From: Methanimicrococcus blatticola
Lineage (GTDB): Archaea > Halobacteriota > Methanosarcinia > Methanosarcinales > Methanosarcinaceae
Assembly (NCBI RefSeq): GCF_004363215.1
Contig: NZ_SNYS01000008.1
Location: forward strand, 174,556 to 238,555
DNA: 64,000 nt
Reading direction: 5' to 3'
The notes under the pieces were generated by a model, which saw nothing but the letters and a program-made list of their open reading frames with translations, made no database searches and had not been told where the DNA came from. Shown one piece after another: positions 27,268 through 36,254 of this stretch. The first letter of the stretch is position 1. Each line of letters starts with the position of its first letter. The position numbers and the translations under genes are program-made.

Positions 27268-28866
27268 TTAAGATACCCTACCCTTTTTCGGGGGATTTTT
27301 CTCGTTTTCTTCTTTGATTTTCCGGCATAATTCGAGAACGTGGTCGGCATCTTTTTCTTCCATGATCGGGAGTATGATTTCATCCCATTCTTTTTTCAGG
27401 ATGTCTTCCGTTTCTCCTTCTTCCATTAATCCTTCCATCATGCTTTCAACAACAGATGGAATGTGCGGAATGTAGCAGTCTACGCAGCTCCAGACTTGAC
27501 CGCCTTTGGAACTTTGAATGTATTTGCCGCCGCCTCTTTCGTCTTTACACGGGTAGAACGGGCAGTAACAGAAAGTGCAGTCCTGGCCTTCAAAATGGCA
27601 CGGGTAATATTCACACGTCTCCCGTTTGTTTTGCTGAAGTCCCTGTTTGTGTGTCGTCAAAGCGGATTTGAGTTCGCTGTCCGCGAAATCTTTTGCCCAT
27701 TCGTCAAAAACGATTGAAATTGTTTTGATAAATTTTTCATTTTCGGGGCGGGTTCGAACGGCGATGCGAATGTAATCTTCACCGAGGCCGTGGAATGAAA
27801 TGCAATTACGGATCAATATGCCGTTCTTGGCAAAACGTTCGACGAGTTCGGTTGATTTGACCGTCCTTTCGCTGATATCGACAAGCAGAAAATTCGTTGT
27901 CGCAACACCCGGTTTGAATCCCCAAATTTTGGTGAGCTCCTCTTTGAGGAAATTCGCTTCTTTTAAAATCAATTCTCTGGATTTTTTCAGGTAATCACTG
28001 TTGACGCCGCCGTCTATTTCCATTAAGGCTGCGCCGACGTTTTCCTGAAGCGGGCTGAGGTTCCATGAGAGACGGGCCGCGTTGAGCGCGCCGGCAATTT
28101 CGGGGTGCGCCACACCGAAGCCGAGACGGATTCCCGGAATTTCAAAGCATTTGGTCAGCGACCGCATTATAAAGATGAATTTGTTGTCCGCGACCAAATC
28201 GCAAACGGATTGGAGCGGGTCGGAAAGCTCGATAAAAGCTTCATCCATGAACAAAACCGTTTCCGATTTTTTACATTTTTCGGCAAGCAACATCAAATCT
28301 TCGCGTTTTCGAAGAACGGCTGTCGGGTTGTTCGGATTACAAATAAAAAGGATTTTTGCGCCGATTTGTGTTAATTCTTCGGCGGTGATTGTTTCGATTT
28401 TTTCCTGCGGAATGTATACGATTTCGGCATTCTGCACGCGACATTGGATTTCGTATTCGCCGAATGTCGGGTACGGAATAATGACTTTATCGCCGTCGTT
28501 TAAAACGCATTGGCAGAACAAGCGGATGATTTCGGTTGATCCGTTCCCGGGAATTATGTTTTCTTCAGTCAGGCGAATGTCTGACGTGATTCCCGAATTC
28601 AAAAAGGATGCCGCAGCTTCTCTGAATCTTAAATACCGGTTATCGGGATAATTGTAAGTTTCGGGATATGACTCCGCGGCCAGCTTCAGAAAATCTAATC
28701 CGTATTCGGGATGGTCAAATGGTGTTTTTAAAGGATTGAGATTGGCGCTGAAATCCAAAATCTCATCTTCGGAAAGGCCGTATTTTTCCGCGCTTTCCTT
28801 AATTAATCCCCCGTGAAGACAACCTTGAAAACTCTGAATGTGTTTTTTTAAAGGATTCTGATGCAT
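27268..28866 (-). CDS. cobD: CobD-type L-threonine-O-3-phosphate decarboxylase with Cys-rich C-terminal kinase/metal domain
   Basis: 532 residues. Residues 1-400 form a fold-type I PLP enzyme of the HisC/CobD family, with the PLP lysine in MRSLTKCFEIPGIRLGFG (K239). Residues about 418-464 hold a dense cysteine cluster (CEYYPC, CTFCYCPFYPC, CVDC), unlike bacterial CobD. The M. mazei protein with this extension (MM2060) is reported to be bifunctional, phosphorylating threonine and decarboxylating the product to aminopropanol phosphate. The same is inferred here. A TATA-like TTAATATACG lies about 37 bases before the ATG, so the transcript is nearly leaderless. First gene of the cobalamin operon. 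Confidence 0.93.
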   Translation of the reverse strand: MHQNPLKKHIQSFQGCLHGGLIKESAEKYGLSEDEILDFSANLNPLKTPFDHPEYGLDFLKLAAESYPETYNYPDNRYLRFREAAASFLNSGITSDIRLTEENIIPGNGSTEIIRLFCQCVLNDGDKVIIPYPTFGEYEIQCRVQNAEIVYIPQEKIETITAEELTQIGAKILFICNPNNPTAVLRKREDLMLLAEKCKKSETVLFMDEAFIELSDPLQSVCDLVADNKFIFIMRSLTKCFEIPGIRLGFGVAHPEIAGALNAARLSWNLSPLQENVGAALMEIDGGVNSDYLKKSRELILKEANFLKEELTKIWGFKPGVATTNFLLVDISERTVKSTELVERFAKNGILIRNCISFHGLGEDYIRIAVRTRPENEKFIKTISIVFDEWAKDFADSELKSALTTHKQGLQQNKRETCEYYPCHFEGQDCTFCYCPFYPCKDERGGGKYIQSSKGGQVWSCVDCYIPHIPSVVESMMEGLMEEGETEDILKKEWDEIILPIMEEKDADHVLELCRKIKEENEKNPPKKGRVS

Positions 28867-29051
28867 GGCTTATCTGTTATGAAATTGGATTTTAACGTAT
28901 ATTAAGCTGTTCGTATAATCATTTTAATTGTTTTTTTGGCGGCAGCATTCGAAAATCAATTCGTTTTAAATCCAATCCGCTTAATTTATCTTCGGCGGGA
29001 ATGACTGCCGCAAACACAACTTCTATATCGGAATACGGCTTTTTCTTTTTC

Positions 29052-29774
29052 ATGGCACGTTTTTCCGGAATTGTAACAGACATTGACGGTACGGTAACGC
29101 ATGATGACCGCCGCTTGTCGGTTGAGGCGCTCAAAGCGGCGCACACGATTTCGGGCCGCATTCCGGTTGTTTTGGCTTCCGGAAATACGCTTTGTTTTAC
29201 GCGCGCCATCTCTAAAATGATGGGGACGCGCTCGCCGTTAATCGCTGAAAACGGCGGGTTGCTGCTGCCTTCTTATGATGCCGACCCGATTCGAATTGAA
29301 CCGTGCATGGATGAACTGAACGCAGCACTTGCGTTGCTGCTTGAGCATTTTGATTTGACGGTTTTTGATTCTCGGGACCGTGTGACGGACATTTCTTTTG
29401 CCAAAACGGTTTCAAAAGAAGATATTCTGCCGTATCTTACAGATTTTCAGAATATCCATTTTGTTGATGCGGAATTTGCGTATCATTTGACGGACAAAAA
29501 TATCTGCAAAGGGGACGCGCTTCAAAGAACGGCAAAAATGATGAGCATGAAAGCCGGTGATTTTGTCGCCGTCGGTGATTCCAACAATGATATTGATCTC
29601 TTCCACGCATCCGGTTTTTCTTTCGCGGTTGCCAACGCGACAGACACCGTCAAAAAAGAAGCGGATTATGTTCTCCAAAAAAGTTTCGGCGACGGGTTCG
29701 CTGAAATGATTGATTATCTCCTTCAAAATGATTTAATCGAATTAGAAGACGAACGCCGCGATTATTACGTTTGA
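29052..29774 (+). CDS. HAD-family phosphoglycolate phosphatase, archaeal type
   Basis: A 240-residue HAD phosphatase with the nucleophile motif DIDGTVTHDDRR near the N-terminus and the acidic motif GDSNNDIDLF near residue 178. A Cof-type C2 cap lies between. This is the architecture of archaeal phosphoglycolate phosphatase (Thermoplasma type). The expected reaction is phosphoglycolate to glycolate, but broad sugar-phosphate activity is possible. ATG 29052 gives MARFSGIVTDIDG; the 17 residues upstream are not family-like. A TATA-like CTTCTATATCGG about 34 bases upstream suggests a leaderless message. Divergent from cobD; dispersed element E follows. Confidence 0.85.
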   Translation: MARFSGIVTDIDGTVTHDDRRLSVEALKAAHTISGRIPVVLASGNTLCFTRAISKMMGTRSPLIAENGGLLLPSYDADPIRIEPCMDELNAALALLLEHFDLTVFDSRDRVTDISFAKTVSKEDILPYLTDFQNIHFVDAEFAYHLTDKNICKGDALQRTAKMMSMKAGDFVAVGDSNNDIDLFHASGFSFAVANATDTVKKEADYVLQKSFGDGFAEMIDYLLQNDLIELEDERRDYYV

Positions 29775-29834
29775 TTTTTTAAAAACGGGGACATTTTTTA
29801 TTTTCTTTTTAAAGCCGGGGGTAGGCTGAATATT

Positions 29835-30480
29835 TTATGAAAAGCGGAGCGGCTCGCGCGTCGGCGGCGCGGTTGTGTGATGGCGCGGTGACGGCACGGT
29901 GGCAGCAACAGGCAGTGCAGACCGCAACAGGCAGCAACAGACAGCGCAGACAGCAACAGACCACAACACAAACGGCAGGTAACGGCGCTTCCGTTCGCGT
30001 AAGCGAACGGGTGTGATAAAAAGCAGATGCTAACGGCAACTCAAACCAAGCGGATGTAAGCAGTGAATCAAACCAAGTGTGGGTGCAAGCTGCGGCTCAA
30101 ACCAAGTGTGGGTGCAAGCTGCGGCTCAAATCAAGGGTGGTTGCAAGCGGCAGCACAAACCAGGCAGATGGGTGTAAAGCGAACAGTGCCGGCAGCAGCA
30201 ACACTAAAAGGAAAGTGTTTCGCGTTCCCATTTGCATCTTCTTCTTTGAGCAGCCGCAAATTCCGATTCTGCCCTTCGCTTTGCTCCGGTCAGAATTCGG
30301 AATTAGCGGTCGTATATGAACTTTTAATAATTTTCAAAAGGTTTGTAGGAGTTATGCAGTTTCAACGGGTGCAGGAGTTTTCAGTTTCAAGAATTATGCT
30401 GTTTCAAATATTGTGCAATTTCAAAGATTATGCCGTTTTAGAAATTTAAAAATAATTTTAAAAATTGCAGCATGTATGCT
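29835..30480 (+). repeat. dispersed structured element, copy E (with internal 29-bp tandem repeats)
   Basis: Between convergent genes. It begins with GGCTCGCGCG (about 29850), then CAACAGGCAG-type repeats. The first hairpin is CCGTTCGC-gtaa-GCGAACGG (29991-30010), followed by GTGTGATAAAAAGCAGATGC. There are three 29-base units (30069-30155) based on CAAACCAAGTGTGGGTGCAA. The second hairpin (30254-30309) pairs AATTCCGATTCTG with CAGAATTCGGAATT, then TCGTATATGAAC. After this come TATGCNGTTTCAA repeats in place of the third hairpin. No supported gene. Confidence 0.75.
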
Positions 30481-30522
30481 TTTATTTTTTAAATATTAAA
30501 AAAAGAGAATGGGACGAAATAA

Positions 30523-30786
30523 TTATCTCGTCATGAATGATTTTGCTTTGTCTTTGTCAACAATGATGTAGTCTTTGACGGCGCTGACGGCACTGAACGG
30601 AATCAAGATATAGTCTTCTTCTTTCTGGTATTTGGCGACGTCCAAACCGTCTGCGGGGCTGACGACCAAATCCATAATGGAGCCTGTTTTGGCATTGATG
30701 TGAATGTCTTCGAGCATTCCGAGTTCTTTGGCATCAGTCGACATGATTTTTTTGTTGTCGAGAAGGCGCTTTGCATAATATTTCAT
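30523..30786 (-). CDS. PRC-barrel domain protein
   Basis: An 87-residue protein made almost entirely of one PRC-barrel: KRLLDNKKIMSTDAKELGMLEDIHINAKTGSIMDLVV, then a second half ending ILIPFSAVSAVKDYIIVDK. Such free-standing archaeal PRC-barrels are common in Methanosarcinales and have been linked to RNA processing and to cell-division partners (CdpB type). Which of these applies here is not known. AGAGGA precedes the start. Confidence 0.85.
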   Translation of the reverse strand: MKYYAKRLLDNKKIMSTDAKELGMLEDIHINAKTGSIMDLVVSPADGLDVAKYQKEEDYILIPFSAVSAVKDYIIVDKDKAKSFMTR

Positions 30787-30905
30787 TTCATTTCCTCTTT
30801 GAATTGTGAAAAGTGAATTTAAATTAACAAATTCTTTGCTCTATTTAATTCACTTTTATTTTATATACATTTTCATTTTGTTTATACAAAAAATAACCAT
30901 TAATC

Positions 30906-31235
30906 TCATTTTTCATAAATGGGCTGATGCCACATTTTATTATAATCCCCATATGCATTTATACAATTGGGACCACCATCGGACCAACCCATATGTAAAT
31001 AACCGGCGTGTTTTTTGTTGTCATTATCGTTTGCTTCTATCAAAAACACATCCATGTAATGTTTAGGCGGCGTGCAATCCTGCCCGTCCATAAGCGTACA
31101 GCCGCCGCAGTTTTCTTCTTGTCCGGCAATCGTTCCTTTATATTTTACCGAAATGATCTCTTTGAACAAATCATTTTCATTCTTTAGATGCGTATTTACA
31201 TACTCTTTTGCGTCGTCGTCTGTAAAATGTCTCAT
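30906..31235 (-). CDS. conserved-looking hypothetical protein with Cys motif
   Basis: I do not recognise this 109-residue protein. It has an acidic N-terminal helix region, a CGGCTLMDGQDC segment near residues 43-54 that might bind a metal, and an aromatic, polar C-terminal part with HMGWSDGGPNCINAYGDYNKMWHQP. There is no signal peptide or membrane segment. GGAGAG stands eight bases before the ATG, which supports expression. It lies between the PRC-barrel gene and CDC48 on the same strand. Confidence 0.6.
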   Translation of the reverse strand: MRHFTDDDAKEYVNTHLKNENDLFKEIISVKYKGTIAGQEENCGGCTLMDGQDCTPPKHYMDVFLIEANDNDNKKHAGYLHMGWSDGGPNCINAYGDYNKMWHQPIYEK

Positions 31236-31303
31236 TATTGACTCTCCAAAGTGTTGAAATAATTAATTATCAGCTCTAATCTGTTTTGTTCAAAAACTTC
31301 AAA

Positions 31304-33757
31304 TCAGTTATAGGCGGTGAAGTAATCGTCAGCCGGCTCGTCTTTGTGTTTGATGAAGTCTTCCATCTTTTCATATTTTTCGTTAAGCTCTTCGCCGACA
31401 GACGGGCGGATGACATCCAACGCGGCTTTAAAGTTTTCAGCCGTTACGGTTTGAACACTCATATCTGTTCGAAGCGCCGTCATCACGGCTTCGCGGCAAA
31501 CCGCTTCAATGTCGGCACCAGTGTAACCGTCTGTCATTTCCGCTAATTTGTCAATGCTGACATCGTCTGACAGCGGCGTCTTTTTCAAGTAAATTTCAAA
31601 GATGGATTTTCTGCCGGTCAAATCGGGGACGCCGACATAAACCATTCTGTCCAGGCGACCAGGACGGATGAGTGCCGGATCCAGCGTGTCGGGACGGTTG
31701 GTTGCGGCAACGACGAACACATCTTTGAGGCGTTCAATGCCGTCCATTTCAACCAGCATTTGATTGAGCGTGCTTTCGGCGACCGAGCGCGTTCCTGCAG
31801 AGCCGCTTTCACGGGCGGTTGCAAACGCATCAATTTCATCGAAGAAAATAATTGTGGGAGATGCTTGTTTTGCTTTTCTGAATATTTCTTTCATGGCTTT
31901 TTCGGATTCGCCGACCCATTTCAGAAGCAGTTCCGTGCTTTTGATGCTGATGAAGCTGGTTTCACATTCATGCGCGACGGCTTGGGCCAGCATGGTTTTA
32001 CCGGTTCCGGGCGGACCGTAAAGCAAAATGCCTTTGGGCGGCGCAATACCGAATTGTTCGAATTTTTCCGGATACTTGAGCGGCCATTCCAATGTTTCAA
32101 CAATCTGACGCTTGACGTTTTCAAGACCGCCGATGTCTTCCCATGAAATTTCCGGTATTTCAACATAAATCTCGCGAAGGGCGGACGGCTCGCTGTTTCT
32201 GACGGCTTTCTCAAAGTCTTTATTGGTGACGACAAGCGTTTCTAATATTTCATCGCTTAAGTTTTCATCCAAATCGACAGTCGGCGCAATTCTCTTGACG
32301 GCATTCAAGGCAGCTTCGCGGCAAAGGGCGGCCAAATCGGCACCGACATAACCTTGCGTCTGTGCTGCCATTTCTTTAAACAAAGATTTGGCGTTCAATT
32401 CGTATTGTTCCTTTGCAGCAGCCAGTTTTTTCGTATAATCGGCAATTGCGGATTTATCCGCGGTTTTCGTTGTTTCGTCTTTGATGCCGTTATCGGTGTT
32501 GGATTTCGCCGTTTCTTTCGCTTTTCGAAGCGCGGCTTCAATCATTCTGATCTTCGGATAACCTTCAAGCGGCATGGCGCGGGCATGAATTCTGATGATT
32601 TCCTCTCTGCCGGCAGCATCGGGAGCGCCGATTTCAATTTCGCGGTCAAAGCGACCGGGGCGGCGTAATGCATTGTCGATGGAATCGATTCTGTTGGTTG
32701 CGCCGATGACGAATACTTGCGTCGTGTCCATCATGCCGTCCATGACGGTTAACAGCTGCGAGACGATTCGTCTTTCAACTTCGCCTGACTGCTCACGCTT
32801 CGGGGCGACGGAATCAATTTCATCAATAAAAATGATTGAAGGCGCATTTTTGGCGGCTTCTGTGAATAATTCTCTGATTTTCTCTTCGCTTTGCCCGTAA
32901 CCGCTGCGTATAATTTCGGGGCCGGCGACATAATAAAAGTTGGCGCCGATTTCGTCGGCAACCGCGCGCGCAATAATTGTTTTTCCGGTTCCCGGGATGC
33001 CGTGGAGGATTAAACCTTTCGGCGGGCTGATTTTCAGGCGTTTAAAGAGACGCGGCTGTTTCATCGGCAATTCAATGGCTTCTCGAATTTCAGCTAATTT
33101 GTCGCCGAGGCCGCCGATGTCTTCATAAGAAATATGTTTTTTGCGGTATCCTTCCGCGCTTTTTTCAAAAGAAATTTGAGTTTCGTCAGTGATGACAACC
33201 ATGGATTTTGACGGTGTCACTTGGGTTACCATAAACTCAACCGTCTGCTTTTTCATTTCAGGCTGAGATACATCATTGAGGCCGAGCATGTCTTTTCTGA
33301 CGGGAATGATGTCTTCCTTCACTAAATAGCGTTCTCTTAAATTGTAACGGATTCTGTCTTCGATTTCTCCGTTCAATGTAACTTTTTCTTCTTCAAGCGG
33401 CGCAACCGTTATCTTTTTGGCGGGGATGACTTTGGCTTTTCGAATGGTTACTTTATCGCCGACGGTCACTTTTGCATTGTATCTGATAAATGTGTCAATG
33501 CGAACGGTTTCGTCAGTTGAGCCGTCTAATATATTTGCTTTCCAAACGCGCGCTACCGTCTTTCGCTCGCCTTCGATTTCAACAGGCTCGCCGACGGTGA
33601 GGCCGAGTATTTCCATGACTTCGGATGTCAGCGGGATAATGCCTTTGCCGAAATCATCGGTCGGGTAGACTTTTTCCACTTCCATTTGAAGCTCGTCCGC
33701 TTTGGCAATCTTTTTCCGTTCGGTCACTTCCGGCTCAATAATCTCATTTTTTTTCAT
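31304..33757 (-). CDS. cdc48: CDC48/VAT-type AAA ATPase
   Basis: An 817-residue hexameric unfoldase feeding substrates to the proteasome. The double-psi barrel N-domain is at about 25-190. D1 has Walker A GIPGTGKT (253-260) and Walker [14 protein letters not shown]2 has GPPGTGKT (581-588) and [12 protein letters not shown]. The C-terminal end is YFTAYN, with the hydrophobic-tyrosine type of proteasome docking tail. Residues about 400-458 of D1 are an unusual Lys/Ala-rich insertion between the small strand region and the lid helices. I chose ATG 33757 over a TTG ten codons upstream. Divergent from nadE. Confidence 0.95.
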   Translation of the reverse strand: MKKNEIIEPEVTERKKIAKADELQMEVEKVYPTDDFGKGIIPLTSEVMEILGLTVGEPVEIEGERKTVARVWKANILDGSTDETVRIDTFIRYNAKVTVGDKVTIRKAKVIPAKKITVAPLEEEKVTLNGEIEDRIRYNLRERYLVKEDIIPVRKDMLGLNDVSQPEMKKQTVEFMVTQVTPSKSMVVITDETQISFEKSAEGYRKKHISYEDIGGLGDKLAEIREAIELPMKQPRLFKRLKISPPKGLILHGIPGTGKTIIARAVADEIGANFYYVAGPEIIRSGYGQSEEKIRELFTEAAKNAPSIIFIDEIDSVAPKREQSGEVERRIVSQLLTVMDGMMDTTQVFVIGATNRIDSIDNALRRPGRFDREIEIGAPDAAGREEIIRIHARAMPLEGYPKIRMIEAALRKAKETAKSNTDNGIKDETTKTADKSAIADYTKKLAAAKEQYELNAKSLFKEMAAQTQGYVGADLAALCREAALNAVKRIAPTVDLDENLSDEILETLVVTNKDFEKAVRNSEPSALREIYVEIPEISWEDIGGLENVKRQIVETLEWPLKYPEKFEQFGIAPPKGILLYGPPGTGKTMLAQAVAHECETSFISIKSTELLLKWVGESEKAMKEIFRKAKQASPTIIFFDEIDAFATARESGSAGTRSVAESTLNQMLVEMDGIERLKDVFVVAATNRPDTLDPALIRPGRLDRMVYVGVPDLTGRKSIFEIYLKKTPLSDDVSIDKLAEMTDGYTGADIEAVCREAVMTALRTDMSVQTVTAENFKAALDVIRPSVGEELNEKYEKMEDFIKHKDEPADDYFTAYN

Positions 33758-33959
33758 AAAATTTCCCGCTTTATTTATTTGCTGCAATCGTTTTGTTTTT
33801 CGATGCGGCGTATCTTCTTCTTTTAATTGTTCTATAAATGCGCTCGTTATAATTTATTTCTTTCTGTATTCTTTTTTGTTTCATGTAATAATATTGTTCA
33901 TCCATTCAAATCCTAAATTGTCGATAAGCTTTAAAACCGAATCCGCATACATTCATCTA

Positions 33960-34838
33960 ATGACTTCTTTCTCCGTTCCCAAACCTTTTCAAAAATTCAA
34001 TTCAGCAGCAGCCGAAAAAACAATCGTTGAATTTATCCAAAACACTGTTAAAGACTCCGGCACAAACGGCGTTGTCCTCGGGCTTTCCGGCGGCATTGAT
34101 TCTGCGCTTGTCGCTGCTCTTTCCGTCAAAGCGTTGGGCGCGGAGAATGTGTATCCGATTTTCTTTTATGAATCCGCTGATGATCCATCTCAATTTGATT
34201 CCGCAGATTTTCGGGATGCATCCCAAATATGCAATCAATTTAATTTAACGCTTCAAAAAGTGAATTTATCTTCTTTATTTTCGGAGGCTTTTTCCGCAGC
34301 TCCTTCTGCAACTCCTTCAGCGACCCATTCTTCTTTAAACCCTGTCACGAAGAATTCGATTTCCGCGGGTAATCTGAAATCCCGGCTTCGAATGTCGCTG
34401 CTCTATTATTATGCGAACAACAACACTCTTTTGGTGATCGGGACGAAAAACAAAACCGAACGTCTCACCGGATATTATACAAAGTACGGCGACGGCGCGG
34501 TTGATTTGGATCCGATCGCGGATTTGTATAAAACAGAAGTTCGTTTACTGTCTCAATATTTGGGTTTGCCGGAATCGATTTTGTCAAAAGCGCCGTCTGC
34601 CGGATTCTGGGACGGTCAATCCGATGAAGATGATTTCGGTGTTCGGTATGATCAATTAGACTCTATATTATATGTGCTTGAGAAAAACGGGCAGAAATTG
34701 CCGAAATCCGGTTCTGACGAGTTGAACGAGATTTTAAAAATGACGAATCTGTCTGAAAAACAATATGAGTCTATTCTTTCAAGAATGGATTCTGCGAAAC
34801 ACAAACAAAAACTTCCGGACTTTCCGAAGATTTCTTAA
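33960..34838 (+). CDS. nadE: NH3-dependent NAD+ synthetase
   Basis: A 292-residue enzyme that amidates deamido-NAD with ammonia and ATP, the last step of NAD synthesis. The PP-loop is VLGLSGGIDSALVAALSVKALG. NTP and substrate contacts appear in LRMSLLYYYANNNTLLVIGTKNKTERLTGYYTKYGDGA. The C-terminal part has KAPSAGFWDGQSDEDDFG. A Ser/Ala/Pro/Thr-rich stretch near residues 105-130 (SAAPSATPSATHSS) is a local expansion not usual in the family. ATG 33960 lies about 30 bases after a TATA-like AGCTTTAAAACC, so it is probably leaderless. Confidence 0.93.
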   Translation: MTSFSVPKPFQKFNSAAAEKTIVEFIQNTVKDSGTNGVVLGLSGGIDSALVAALSVKALGAENVYPIFFYESADDPSQFDSADFRDASQICNQFNLTLQKVNLSSLFSEAFSAAPSATPSATHSSLNPVTKNSISAGNLKSRLRMSLLYYYANNNTLLVIGTKNKTERLTGYYTKYGDGAVDLDPIADLYKTEVRLLSQYLGLPESILSKAPSAGFWDGQSDEDDFGVRYDQLDSILYVLEKNGQKLPKSGSDELNEILKMTNLSEKQYESILSRMDSAKHKQKLPDFPKIS

Positions 34839-34898
34839 TTTTTTTGTTTTTCGAATCGTTGCAACTGATCAAGGGCATAGTATGCTTTCGTCTCCTTC

Positions 34899-35393
34899 TT
34901 AGGGGTTGGGAGGATTTAATTTCTTGATCAATTCTTTTTTTATGAATTCAATGTCAACAAAAAAAATATTTTTTCCTCGATGATGTAATCTAAAAGCCGT
35001 TTTTGCTTTGCGGATTATTTGTTTTTCATTGGCTGAGGATATTTTAACCTCTTCATTTCTTTGATTCAAATATGTCTCCTCAATGTAGTTCCTTGTAATC
35101 GGGAACATATTTTGAATTAAAAAAACTCTTTCCTTTCCGAGGACATTGCAAAAATAAAGGGTGTTGCATGATTTATGTTTCTCAGTGATTCTTTTTTGAA
35201 TCATTTTGTATTTTTCAAGTTTGGATGAGATTGGAATTAGCCAAAATATGTCCGAATTGACGGAATCTTGAAATGCAAAAAAACAAGGTCTTCCGCCAAG
35301 TTCTCCCGGCTTTCCCTTTTTATTTCTCATTAAACCGCTATCTGAAAAATCGTCATAAAAACGGTTTGATATAAAATAGAAACATCCTGACAT
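34899..35393 (-). CDS. putative type III toxin-antitoxin endoribonuclease (CptN/ToxN-like)
   Basis: A 164-residue protein whose layout fits the CptIN/ToxN group as I recall it: N-terminal FYFISNRFYDDF, then GGRPCFFAFQD, FWLIPISSKLEKYKMI, and VFLIQNMFPITRNYI. A C-terminal helix follows (IIRKAKTAFRLHHRG). Such toxins cut mRNA and are held in check by a repeat RNA encoded just upstream. No clear tandem repeat lies within 100 bases upstream, but a 135-base structured element with two similar hairpins is at 35514-35648. A MazF-like or unrelated RNase is the alternative. Family match is from memory of motifs and needs a profile search. Confidence 0.6.
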   Translation of the reverse strand: MSGCFYFISNRFYDDFSDSGLMRNKKGKPGELGGRPCFFAFQDSVNSDIFWLIPISSKLEKYKMIQKRITEKHKSCNTLYFCNVLGKERVFLIQNMFPITRNYIEETYLNQRNEEVKISSANEKQIIRKAKTAFRLHHRGKNIFFVDIEFIKKELIKKLNPPNP

Positions 35394-35513
35394 TTAATCA
35401 CCAATTATTCTAATTATATATCCCTTTAATATGGGAATTTAATATTGGGAGGCTTATGTCGGGAAGAGGTATTTTACATATATAATACAACTAATAAAAT
35501 AAAGTCAAAGGTT

Positions 35514-35648
35514 GGAAGGAATCTATTCACGATTTCGCATCCGACTGATTTTTGTCACCAGCCGTCGGAAAGCTGGGGATATTTGGGTCCGGGCTATTGT
35601 TATTACAGCCGCCTTCCGGATGGCGGCGAATGGAATAGATTTCCTTCC
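35514..35648. ncRNA. 135-base inverted-repeat-bounded structured element
   Basis: GGAAGGAATCTATTC (35514-35528) pairs with GGAATAGATTTCCTTCC (35632-35648), with one bulge. Inside are CCAGC/GCTGG (35558-35576) and GCCGCC/GGCGGC (35608-35627). The segment is more GC-rich than its surroundings. It could be a structured RNA (perhaps the RNA antitoxin for the minus-strand toxin gene, 120 bases away) or a miniature mobile element. Overlapping short reading frames look incidental. Confidence 0.5.
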
Positions 35649-35993
35649 TATTACTGGATGCTACTGCATACAGTTGGTTTCAAATACGATTTTTTGGTAT
35701 ATTTACTTTTTCAATTTTTCAGAAAAAAATAACCATCCATTTATAAAAAGGAAAAAATTTATCGCTCACCATTCTCTGTAAATCTATTTTGAGTTTTTTT
35801 GCTTTTTGTCTCTATTGCCGAACTCTGGCAATTTATCGACACAATTATATGAATTTACGACATTTTTCAGAATAATTCATAAAATTTGTCGAAATTTCGG
35901 TCAGATTTCGTCCTTAAACATACATTTTCACTCTTAAAACAGTATCAATCGATAACTTCAATTTGATTTATAGCTTTACTGCTCTCTAAAATC

Positions 35994-36081
35994 CTTGTCG
36001 TCGATTATCGACTTGTCAATCGTTTGAAAGTGTAATTTTCGTCCTCTTTTTATTGAACTGACCGCAAAAGTTTAATAACCC
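35994..36081 (+). promoter_or_regulatory. S-layer promoter with operator-like palindrome
   Basis: CTTGTCGTCGATTATCGAC (35994-36012) includes the 13-base palindrome GTCGAT-T-ATCGAC. CCGCAAAAGTTTAATAACCC (36062-36081) reads as BRE plus TATA box. The expected start near 36105 gives a leader of about 150 bases before the S-layer gene. The same pair with the same 68-base spacing precedes the locus at 44.2 kb. Confidence 0.75.
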
Positions 36082-36254
36082 TTTTGTCAGTTTTAACCTC
36101 TGTATAAGCTCGGGTATTCGTAACTATCACTGTATTTGGATAATTTTCCTCATATTTCAGTGATTTTCCGAACACATTTCACAAATTCGTTGAATTTCGT
36201 TCTTTTTCGAATACAAAACCCGTGTTTACCATTCTAATAATGGAGGAAAAATAA

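Noticed and set aside
29809..30449. Frames within element E (Cys/Ala- or Gln-rich products)
   Set aside because: Products come from tandem repeats of the element and have no family features.
35445..35781. Overlapping small protein frames of 89-95 codons
   Set aside because: They run across the inverted-repeat element at 35514-35648; base pairing explains the sequence better than coding, and no ribosome site or family match supports them.
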